Source of the DNA: Bacillota bacterium | GTDB lineage: Bacteria; Bacillota; Clostridia; Peptostreptococcales; Anaerovoracaceae | NCBI GenBank assembly: GCA_029006195.1 | Contig: JAQXGH010000012.1 | Location: 1 to 48,949 of the forward strand | Direction: 5' to 3' | DNA: 48,949 nt | Shown here: positions 7,894 to 17,000 of the stretch, piece after piece | Position numbering within the stretch: position 1 is the stretch's first letter | Layout: every line of letters begins with the position of its first letter | Program-made: the position numbers and the translations under genes | Notes under the pieces: generated by a model | Told to the model about the DNA's origin: nothing | The model's input: only the letters and a program-made list of their open reading frames with translations | Databases searched by the model: none

Positions 7894-10314
7894 ATGATTA
7901 AAACAAAAATCGACTTTATCACAGAGTACAGCAACAAGCTTAAGAATGAATACCATAAGCCTGCTGAATCCTGTACTGACAAAGAGAAGTTTGATGCTCT
8001 TGTTTATCTGGTGAATGATATTGCAGCAGAAATCAAGAACAATCCAACTGAAGCAAGCAAGGCCTTAGGGGAAAAGAAGGTTTATTACTTCTCAATGGAA
8101 TTTCTTATCGGTAAGCTTCTCGAAAACTATTTGATCAACCTGGGAATCAGAGATGTAGTAGCTGAAGGGTTAGAAGAAATGGGAACTTCACTTGAAACCC
8201 TTTGTGCACTTGAACCAGATCCGGGCCTTGGTAACGGCGGTCTTGGCAGACTGGCTGCCTGCTTCCTTGATTCAATGGCAGCAGTTGGCGTTTGCGGAGA
8301 CGGTATGGGACTTAGATATCACTTCGGTCTCTTTAAGCAGAGAATCGTAAGCGGATATCAGGTAGAAGAACCAGATGCATGGCTCGATGGCGGATATCCA
8401 TGGGAAAAGGCTGTTCCTGCGGATGCTATCACAGTTAAGTTCGGCGGAAACGTCAACAGAGAAATGCGTAACGGTAAGATGGAATTCAAGCACGTTGATT
8501 ATCTCAGCGTAAATGCTATTCCTTACGAAGTTCCAGTTGTAGGTTTTGGCGGCAAGGATGTAAACACTCTGTACCTGTGGGATGCTAGACCACTTCATGA
8601 CAGCATCGATATGGATGCTTTTAACAGAGGTGACTACAGCCAGGCAATGAGAGAAAGAAACGAAATCGAAGCAATCACAAGCATTCTGTATCCAGACGAT
8701 AGTAACGGTACAGGTAAGAGACTGAGATTAAGACAGGAATACTTCCTCGTTGCAGCTGGTATGGGCTCAATCATTAGAAATTATAAGGCTAAGTATGGAA
8801 ATGGTGCTTGGAAGGAATTCCCTGACAGAGTATCAGTTCATATCAACGATACACATCCAACTATGTGTATTCCTGAACTCATGAGAATTCTCATCGACGA
8901 AGAAGGTCTGGAATGGGATGACGCATGGGATATCACAGTAAGAACAATGTCATTCACAAACCACACTGTTCTTCCTGAAGCTCTCGAGAAGTGGGCTATC
9001 ACAGAATTCAAGGCGCTGCTACCTAGAATTTACATGATCATTGAAGAAATCAACAGAAGATGGCAGGATAACCTTACTGTTGCTGAAGGTGAATTCCACA
9101 GAGTTTCAAGAGAAACGTCTGCTTTATGGGATAACGAAGTTAAGATGGCTAACCTGTCAGTAATAGGCAGCCATTCAGTTAACGGCGTATCAGCCCTTCA
9201 TAGTGAAATCATTAAGGAAACTATCTTCAGAGACTTTAATGATCTGAACCCTGAAAAGTTCAATAACAAGACTAACGGCATCAGCCACAGAAGATTCATG
9301 ATTCAGGCTAACCCTGCACTTGCTAAGCTGATCAACGAAACAATCGGAACTGGCTGGCAGGAAAACCCTGATGAAATGGAGAAACTCCTTGCTTACACTG
9401 ATAACGAAGAAGTTATTAATAAGCTGGCTGCTGTTAAGAGAGAAAACAAAGAAAAACTGGCTAAGTACATCGCAGACAATATGCATATCGCTGTTGATCC
9501 TGATTCAATATTTGACGTTCAGGTTAAGAGAATTCACGCATATAAGAGACAGCTGCTGAATGGACTTAAGATCCTTAATCTGTATAACACTCTTAAGGAA
9601 AATCCAGATTACAATATTAACAAGTACACATTCATCATCGCTGGTAAGGCTGCACAGGGATATGCTTTCGCTAAGGAAGTTATCAAGTTCCTCAATAGCC
9701 TGGCAGATGTGATCAACTCAGATGAAGAAGTAAATGACAAGATCAAGGTCGTATTCATCGAAAACTTCAGAGTATCAAACGCTCAGATGATTTATCCTGC
9801 TGCTGATATCAGTGAACAGATTTCAACTGCAGGTAAGGAAGCCAGCGGTACAGGTAACATGAAGTTCATGATGAACGGTGCTATCACTCTGGGTACTATG
9901 GATGGTGCTAATGTTGAAATCAACCAGCTGGTTGGTGACGACAATATGCAGATATTCGGTCTTTCATCAGATGAAACTCAGAATTACTACATGAACGGCG
10001 GATATTCAGCATCAACAGTATGTGAAAACGATGCGAGAATCAGAAAGATGGCTGATCAGATGGTTAATGGTTTCTTCGCTAAGAGCGGAACTAACTTCTG
10101 GGGCATCCATGATGAACTGATTCAGCACAACGATGAATATTTCGTTCTTGGTGATTTTGATTCATATAACAGAGCATTTGAGAACCTCGACAGCATCTAT
10201 AACGATAAGATGAAGTGGGGCGCAATGTCTCTGACAAACATTGCTAAATCAGGCTTCTTCTCAAGTGATAGAACGATCAGAGAATACGCTGATGATATTT
10301 GGCATACTAAATAA
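7894..10314 (+). CDS. glgP: Glycogen/maltodextrin phosphorylase
   Basis: This GT35 enzyme releases glucose-1-phosphate from the non-reducing ends of glycogen or maltodextrins using phosphate and pyridoxal phosphate. The 806-residue length is normal. Signatures include LGNGGLGRLAACFLDSMA for substrate binding, HINDTHPTMCIPELMRILID, VKRIHAYKRQLLN, and STAGKEASGTGNMKFMMNGA. In the last, Lys657 is the predicted PLP Schiff-base lysine. It is the first gene of the glg operon, so degradation and synthesis are transcribed together. The start ATG at 7894 is preceded by a weak GAGAGTAGGGTAGG region. Confidence 0.96.
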   Translation: MIKTKIDFITEYSNKLKNEYHKPAESCTDKEKFDALVYLVNDIAAEIKNNPTEASKALGEKKVYYFSMEFLIGKLLENYLINLGIRDVVAEGLEEMGTSLETLCALEPDPGLGNGGLGRLAACFLDSMAAVGVCGDGMGLRYHFGLFKQRIVSGYQVEEPDAWLDGGYPWEKAVPADAITVKFGGNVNREMRNGKMEFKHVDYLSVNAIPYEVPVVGFGGKDVNTLYLWDARPLHDSIDMDAFNRGDYSQAMRERNEIEAITSILYPDDSNGTGKRLRLRQEYFLVAAGMGSIIRNYKAKYGNGAWKEFPDRVSVHINDTHPTMCIPELMRILIDEEGLEWDDAWDITVRTMSFTNHTVLPEALEKWAITEFKALLPRIYMIIEEINRRWQDNLTVAEGEFHRVSRETSALWDNEVKMANLSVIGSHSVNGVSALHSEIIKETIFRDFNDLNPEKFNNKTNGISHRRFMIQANPALAKLINETIGTGWQENPDEMEKLLAYTDNEEVINKLAAVKRENKEKLAKYIADNMHIAVDPDSIFDVQVKRIHAYKRQLLNGLKILNLYNTLKENPDYNINKYTFIIAGKAAQGYAFAKEVIKFLNSLADVINSDEEVNDKIKVVFIENFRVSNAQMIYPAADISEQISTAGKEASGTGNMKFMMNGAITLGTMDGANVEINQLVGDDNMQIFGLSSDETQNYYMNGGYSASTVCENDARIRKMADQMVNGFFAKSGTNFWGIHDELIQHNDEYFVLGDFDSYNRAFENLDSIYNDKMKWGAMSLTNIAKSGFFSSDRTIREYADDIWHTK

Positions 10315-10316
10315 TA

Positions 10317-10335
10317 CATGGCGCTTATGCGCATG
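10317..10335 (+). repeat. Intercistronic hairpin between glgP and glgC
   Basis: CAT-G-GCGC and GCGCATG flank a TTAT loop right after the glgP stop codon, with one bulged G. There is no T-run, so it probably acts as an mRNA stability or processing element that sets different levels of glgP and glgC. Confidence 0.4.
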
Positions 10336-10383
10336 AAATATGATAGGAATAAAAGGATAGGATAAGAAGAAGGAGGGTCGCAA

Positions 10384-11514
10384 ATGAAGAAAAAGTGTAT
10401 CGCAATGCTTCTGGCAGGAGGCCAAGGAAGCAGATTGGGTTTGCTGACAGGAAGTATAGCTAAACCTGCGGTTTCGTTTGGAGGTAAATATAGAATCATC
10501 GACTTCAGTTTATCAAACTGTGTTAATTCTGGAATTGATACAGTTGGTGTTCTGATTCAGTATAAGCCACTGATTCTTAATAAGTATCTCGGAACCGGCG
10601 AAGCATGGGATCTGGATAACTCTAATGGTGGAGTACATATTCTCCCGCCATATGCAGGTGCAACTGGTGGACAGTGGTATGAAGGTACTGCTGATGCTAT
10701 TTATCACAATATTGACTTTATTGATATGTATAATCCGGAGAATGTTCTTATCCTTTCGGGTGACCACATTTATAAGATGGACTATAACGAAATGCTTGAA
10801 TACCATGAAGCTAACAATTCAGATCTGACTGTATCTGTAATGGAAGTACCAATGGAAGAAGCTAGCAGATTCGGCATTATGTCAACTGACGAAGATAATA
10901 GAATTACTAAGTTTGCAGAAAAGCCAAAGGAACCAGAAAGCAATCTGGCATCAATGGGTATTTATATCTTCTCATGGCCTGTTCTTAAGAAGGCTCTTCT
11001 TGAAGATCATGATAAGGAAATCACTTCACATGACTTTGGTAAGGACCTTATTCCTACACTTCTTGGCGAAGGCAAGAACTTATTCGCTTACAACTTCGAT
11101 GGATACTGGAAGGATGTAGGTACTGTTTCAAGTTACTACGAAAGCCAGATGGATATCCTGTACCATGAAACAATGGGTTGGGATTTATTCAGCAGAGACT
11201 TCAGAGTAATGTCAAACTCAAATATGTATCCTCCTCAGCTGATTGGACCTGATGCAGAAATTTCAGATTCAATGATTTGTAATGGATGTAATGTAATGGG
11301 TAAGGTTACTGGATCGATTCTTGGTTCAGGTGCTATCGTAGAAGAAGGTGCAGTTGTTAAGGATTCAATTCTGCTTCCTAATTCATACGTTGGCAAGAAC
11401 TGCCAGGTTACTAGAATCGTACTCAATGAAGGTGCAGAAGTTAAGGACGGCGAAACAGTTGGTAGTATGGTTGGTGACATTCAGGTTATCGGCGAAGCTA
11501 AACTGTCAATTTAG
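10384..11514 (+). CDS. glgC: Glucose-1-phosphate adenylyltransferase, catalytic subunit
   Basis: It makes ADP-glucose from glucose-1-phosphate and ATP, the committed step of bacterial glycogen synthesis. The 376-residue protein has the nucleotidyltransferase motif [12 protein letters not shown] (from residue 11), the [15 protein letters not shown] activator/ATP region, [25 protein letters not shown] for glucose-1-phosphate and YWKDVGT. It ends in a left-handed beta-helix domain with hexapeptide repeats. It is followed by the paralogue glgD after 18 bp, and in Firmicutes the two form a heterotetramer. AGGAGGG upstream supports the start. Confidence 0.96.
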   Translation: MKKKCIAMLLAGGQGSRLGLLTGSIAKPAVSFGGKYRIIDFSLSNCVNSGIDTVGVLIQYKPLILNKYLGTGEAWDLDNSNGGVHILPPYAGATGGQWYEGTADAIYHNIDFIDMYNPENVLILSGDHIYKMDYNEMLEYHEANNSDLTVSVMEVPMEEASRFGIMSTDEDNRITKFAEKPKEPESNLASMGIYIFSWPVLKKALLEDHDKEITSHDFGKDLIPTLLGEGKNLFAYNFDGYWKDVGTVSSYYESQMDILYHETMGWDLFSRDFRVMSNSNMYPPQLIGPDAEISDSMICNGCNVMGKVTGSILGSGAIVEEGAVVKDSILLPNSYVGKNCQVTRIVLNEGAEVKDGETVGSMVGDIQVIGEAKLSI

Positions 11515-11532
11515 GAAAGGGGAGAGACGTAT

Positions 11533-12630
11533 ATGAAGACTATTGGACTTATTTCCGCAAACTACATCAGTGGTGAATTCGGTGAAATTACAGATAGAAG
11601 AACTCTGGCGTCTATTCCTTATGGCGGCAGATACAGACTTATAGACTTTGCTCTTTCAAATATGGCTAACGCTGGAATTTCAACTGTTGGCGTTATCTCA
11701 CCATATAACTCAGGCTCACTGATCGACCACATCGGTAAAGGTAAGCCATGGGGATTCGGAAGCAAGGTTGGAGGCATTTTCATTTTGCCTGGTTCAGTTT
11801 ACGGCGTAAGTATTTCAGGTAACAGATTCCTGCTGAGAGACTTTATCGCTAACAGACAGTATTTCGAAAGAGACGACGCTGATTACATTCTTATCAGCGG
11901 AAGTTCAGACGTATATAACATGGACTATCGTCCACTGATCGAGCACCATCACGAAATTGGCAGCCCTATCACTGTTGTATATCGTAAGATGGAAGAAAGC
12001 ACTGGATACAGAGGATTCTTTGTAGATACAAATGAAACTGGCTTTGTTACTAAGATGGTTACAAAGTCTACAGGCCCATGTAAGTACTTCATGGACTGCT
12101 TCGTAATCGACAGAAAGTACCTTCTGGACTTCATCGAATGGTTCGCTCCACTGGAATACATGGATATCATGGATATCGTAAGCGAAAACCTCAACTCAAT
12201 CGAAGTAAATACTTTCGAATTTGATGGATACCTTGGTAAGGTAAGTAACATCAACGACTACATGAGAGTAAGCAAGGACTTCTTAAACAAGGAAGTAAGA
12301 AAAGAAATCTTCAACGAAGATCGTAACATCTACACTAAGGTACAGGATGAAGCTCCTGTTCACTTCACAAATACAGCTAATGTTAAGAATTCAATCGTAT
12401 CAGCAGGCTGCATCATCGAAGGTCAGGTAGAAAATTCAATTATCTTCAGAAGTACTCATATCGGTAAGGGTGCTGAAATTAAAGACAGTATCATCATGCA
12501 GCATGGTGAAATCGGAGAAGATGTTGAACTTGCTAACGTAATCTGCGATAAGTACGTTGAAATTACTGAAGGAACAAAGATCAGTGGCGATAGAGATCCT
12601 ATCATCATTGGTAGAGACAAAAAGCTCTAA
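11533..12630 (+). CDS. glgD: GlgD, regulatory subunit of ADP-glucose pyrophosphorylase
   Basis: This is a GlgC paralogue of 365 residues that pairs with and activates GlgC in Firmicutes. It keeps the overall fold (SIPYGGRYRLIDFALSNM, SGSSDVYNMDY, FDGYLGKVSNINDY, and the beta-helix repeats). It lacks the GGxGxRL nucleotide loop: the N-terminus reads ISANYISGEFGEITDRRTLAS. It is therefore probably catalytically inactive, which is the normal state for GlgD. Its location between glgC and glgA is the usual one. Confidence 0.94.
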   Translation: MKTIGLISANYISGEFGEITDRRTLASIPYGGRYRLIDFALSNMANAGISTVGVISPYNSGSLIDHIGKGKPWGFGSKVGGIFILPGSVYGVSISGNRFLLRDFIANRQYFERDDADYILISGSSDVYNMDYRPLIEHHHEIGSPITVVYRKMEESTGYRGFFVDTNETGFVTKMVTKSTGPCKYFMDCFVIDRKYLLDFIEWFAPLEYMDIMDIVSENLNSIEVNTFEFDGYLGKVSNINDYMRVSKDFLNKEVRKEIFNEDRNIYTKVQDEAPVHFTNTANVKNSIVSAGCIIEGQVENSIIFRSTHIGKGAEIKDSIIMQHGEIGEDVELANVICDKYVEITEGTKISGDRDPIIIGRDKKL

Positions 12631-12654
12631 TATAGATATATAGGGGAATATACT

Positions 12655-14094
12655 ATGGCTAAGAAGAGTATTTTATTTACAGCATTTGAAGCAACGCCTT
12701 TCATCAAGACCGGTGGTCTTGGTGACGTTGCTGGCTCACTTCCTGCTAGCATTAAGTCTAAGGATATAGACATCAGAGTAATCTTACCTAAGCTTGGTCA
12801 GATTCCTGAAAAGTATGTGAAGGAAATGAAATATGTCAAGAACTACGGTGTTCCTCTCGGCTGGAGAATGGAATACTGCGGCCTTTTCGAAATGGAATAT
12901 AACGGCGTTACTATCTACTTCCTGGATAACGAACGTTACTTCATGAGAGATCAGGTTTATGGAGAAGGCGATGACGCAGAAAGAGTTGCTTTCTTCTCAA
13001 AGGCTATTCTTGAAACAATCGGACAGATCAAGTTCAAGCCAGACATCATTCACTGCAATGACTGGCATACAGCACTTGTTCCTGTATTCCTGCATGAACA
13101 TTACAATGGTGTATTCGGATACGATAACATTAAGACTGTTTTCACTATCCATAACCTTAAGTTCCAGGGTGCATATGATCCGTTTATCATCGGTGACATC
13201 TTAGGACTTAACGGTACACCTGCAGAACCTCAGCTCATGCATAATGGTGCAGTAAACTTCCTTAAGGGTGGGGTTATTTACAGTGATATGGTAACTACTG
13301 TAAGCCCTACTTATGCCGAAAACATCTGTACTCCAGAATATGGCGAAGGTCTTGAGGATCTGTTCAACTCAATCAGATACAAACTCAGAGGCATTATTAA
13401 CGGCATCGATTATGATGACCTCAACCCTGCAACTGACCCTAACATCGCTGCACATTATGATGTTAAGAATTTAAGCAATAAGGAACTGTGTAAGCTCGAA
13501 CTCCAGAAGGAACTGGGACTCGATGTTAACTTGGATGTACCTATCTTCGCGATCGTAAGCAGACTTACTGATCAGAAGGGTATGGATATGGTTGCACAGC
13601 TTCTGCCTGAATTTGCTGATATGGATATGCAGGTTGCCATTCTGGGTACAGGCGACAAACATTATGAAGGTTACTTTCAGTATATCGGTAGCCTTTGCCC
13701 TAGTAAAATTGCAGTACGTATCGCATTTAGCGAAAGTCTGTCTAGAAAATTCTATTCAGGTGCAGACGTATTCATGATGCCATCTGTATTCGAACCTTGC
13801 GGTCTGGCGCAGATGATGTCAATGAGATACGGAACTCTGCCGCTTGTTAGAGAAACTGGTGGACTTAAGGATACTGTTGACGGTTACTGGGGTTACGGTG
13901 ATCAGGCTACAGGATTCGACTTCTTATATGCGAATGCATATGAAATGAAGAATGCTGTATACCAGGCACTGGACATCTGGTATAACGACAAGGGACTCTG
14001 GAATCAACTCCAGATCAACGGCATGACAAGAGATTTCAGTTGGCCTAAGTCAGCTAATGAATATATAGCAATGTATGACGAGTTAATAGGATAA
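12655..14094 (+). CDS. glgA: Glycogen synthase (ADP-glucose, GT5)
   Basis: It adds glucose from ADP-glucose to growing alpha-1,4-glucan. The 479-residue GT-B fold protein starts with FTAFEATPFIKTGGLGDVAGSLP, whose KTGGL loop binds the nucleotide sugar. It also has HCNDWHTALVP, TIHNLKFQG, VSRLTDQKG and the C-terminal MPSVFEPCGLAQMMSMRYGTLPLVRETGGL with the conserved E-x7-E pattern. The stop codon is directly followed by the ATG of the next gene (no gap), which suggests translational coupling with the fusion enzyme. Confidence 0.96.
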   Translation: MAKKSILFTAFEATPFIKTGGLGDVAGSLPASIKSKDIDIRVILPKLGQIPEKYVKEMKYVKNYGVPLGWRMEYCGLFEMEYNGVTIYFLDNERYFMRDQVYGEGDDAERVAFFSKAILETIGQIKFKPDIIHCNDWHTALVPVFLHEHYNGVFGYDNIKTVFTIHNLKFQGAYDPFIIGDILGLNGTPAEPQLMHNGAVNFLKGGVIYSDMVTTVSPTYAENICTPEYGEGLEDLFNSIRYKLRGIINGIDYDDLNPATDPNIAAHYDVKNLSNKELCKLELQKELGLDVNLDVPIFAIVSRLTDQKGMDMVAQLLPEFADMDMQVAILGTGDKHYEGYFQYIGSLCPSKIAVRIAFSESLSRKFYSGADVFMMPSVFEPCGLAQMMSMRYGTLPLVRETGGLKDTVDGYWGYGDQATGFDFLYANAYEMKNAVYQALDIWYNDKGLWNQLQINGMTRDFSWPKSANEYIAMYDELIG

Positions 14095-17000
14095 ATGAAA
14101 GTATATCATAATTCGAGATTAGAAGAGTACAGAAAGCCCCTTGGCGCAGCACAGGTATCTTCGAAAGTCAGACTCGCTCTTAAGATAGAACCTTCTTATC
14201 CGGGTGAAACACTTGATATCGAGAATGTTCTGCTCAGATGCTGGCATGATGAACTCGGCGAACTGGTCTTCGAAATGACCGGTGACGGCAAATTCTATAC
14301 TTGTGATGTAAGTATGCCTGATAAGGGTTGCATCGTTTGGTATTTCTTTGTTATCAACAAAGCTTCAGACGATGGTTATGACACTCTGTTTTACGGGAAC
14401 AATGAATTAAATACTGGTGGAGAAGGCTGTATATATGATGTACAGCCGCCTTCATTTCAGATCACAGTTTACAGGCACGAACCTGTCCCTTCATGGTTCA
14501 AGGAAGGTATCGTTTATCAGATCTTTCCTGACAGATTCGCCAGAGACGAAAACTGGCGAGAGAGAGCTGATGCCGCAATCATGCAGTATGGTGAAGGCAA
14601 AGGCCAGAAGAAAATCATCGAAGAAGACTGGTACAGGCCTGCTTATTATGTCAAAGATGAAGAAGGGAACGTTCTTGAGTGGCCTTTCTATGGCGGCAGC
14701 TTCAAGGGCATTCAAGGCAAGCTGAAATACCTGAAATCTTTAGGCGTTTCAGTAATTTACCTTAACCCTATTTCTAAGGCTTCATCAAATCACAGATATG
14801 ACACAGCAGACTATATGAGACCTGACCCTATGCTGGGTTCAGATGAAGATTTTCAGAATCTCGCAAAGGCTGCAGAAGCTGAAGGAATAAGCATTATTCT
14901 GGACGGAGTTTTCAGTCACACTGGCGCAGACAGCATCTATTTCGACAAGTATGAAAAGTACGGGAATGGAGCTTTTGCAAATGAAGATTCACCATATAGA
15001 GACTGGTTCGATTTCAACACTGATGACCCGGTAGGCTATAGAAGCTGGTGGGGTATTAGAGATCTGCCTGAAGTAAATGAGGATAACGAAGATTTCGTCA
15101 AACTCATTTGCGGAGACGGCGGAGTTTTAGAAAAGTGGCTCAGGCTTGGCGCTAAGGGATGGCGTCTTGATGTAGCTGACGAGCTTCCTGACAGATTTAT
15201 TCAGAAAATAAGAACAAAGATCAAATCTGAGGGTAAGGACAATCTCCTTCTGGGAGAAGTCTGGGAAGATGCCAGCAACAAGGAAAGCCACGGCGAAAAG
15301 AGAAAGTATTTTATGGGCGATGAACTGGATTCAACAATGAACTATCCCGTTCGCAGTCTCATTTTAGACTTTATTCATTCAAATATAAGTGCACATATTT
15401 TCCAGGAAAAGCTCTTAAGCTTAAAGGAGAATTATCCTAGAGAAAACTTTTATGGTGCAATGAATCTGATTGGCAGCCATGACAGACAGAGAATTATGAC
15501 TGAAATGGGCGCTGAATCAAATTACGATTATGCCGCTAAGAAGGTTAAGATGGCATCAGTACTTCAGTACGCACTTCCAGGCGTTCCATGCATTTACTAC
15601 GGTGATGAAGCGGGAATGACAGGTGCGGCTGATCCTGAAAATAGAAACGGCTTTATCTGGGATAAAGAAAACACTGATACAGTAGCTTTCTTTAGACAGC
15701 TTGGCCTTATCTATAAGGAACACCCTGTATTAAAGGACGGCGACATCAGAATGATTTCTGATGATGTCGATGTGGCAGGCGGAAAATCAAACGATATTCT
15801 GGCCTTTATAAGAGAAGATGCTGTTAAATACAGAGATGAAAAGATTGTTGTAATAGTCAACAGAAGCAATGAAGTGAAGCCTGTAAGCCTTAAGGGCGTA
15901 AGCGACATCAAGTCAGCATATGCTCTTGAACTTCTGTCTTCATCAGAAATCGGTCTTGTCAAAGGCAAGATGGTTGACTCGATCAGCATGGAACCGCTCT
16001 CTGTTAAGATTATCTGCCTCTTAAAAAATGCTCCTGAGCGTTTCAAAATGAAGAGATGCGCGGGTACTATCTGCCACGTAAGCTCAATTCCAGGAGGAAC
16101 TCTTGGCACTAATGCCAGAAACTTCGTTGACTACCTGGCTGAGGCCGGAATGGGAATCTGGCAGATACTGCCGCTTAACCCAGATGGACTTGGTGGATCT
16201 CCATATAGCAGCAATGCAGTCTTTGCAGGAAATACTGCTTTCATAGATCCGTTAGAGCTTCCGGATATGCTTGAATACAGCGACTTCTTAGAACAAAACG
16301 AGTACTGGCTGAACGATTACGCTGAATATCTGGTTCTGAAGAGATGCTTTGACGGCGATGAATGGTATAAGTGGCCTGAAAAGTACAGAAACAAAACATA
16401 TACAAACCTTGCCAAGGAAATGGGCGTTGATGAAATCGGTGACACATTAGAGGCAATTAAGGTAAATCAGTATTATTTCTGGTATCAGTGGAAAGAGTTA
16501 AAGGCATACGCAAACAGCCGCGGCATTGATATCTTAGGAGATCTGCCTGTATTCGTTGGTGCAGACAGCGCCGATGTATGGGCAAACAGAGACATCTTCC
16601 TTATGGACGAAAATGGCGGACAGAAGTGCCACGCCGGAGTTCCGCCTGATTACTTCTCACCGGAAGGTCAGGATTGGGGAAACCCTCTCTACAACTGGGA
16701 TGCTCTTAAGAAGGACGGATACGGCTGGTGGATCAAGAGACTGGGCCAGTGCAAAGAAAGATATAATTACGTTAGACTGGATCATTTCAGAAGCTTCTCT
16801 GAATTCTATTCAATTCCAGAAGGCGAAACTCCAATAAACGGAAATTGGCAGAACGGCCCTGGACTTGATTTCTTCAGAGCTGTTAGAAGCAAGTACGGCA
16901 AGAGCCTGAAGATACTGGCAGAAGACTTAGGTCAGCTGGATAACGGCGTTGCTAACCTTCTGAAGCTTTCCGGACTTCCTGGTATGAATGTATGGCAGTT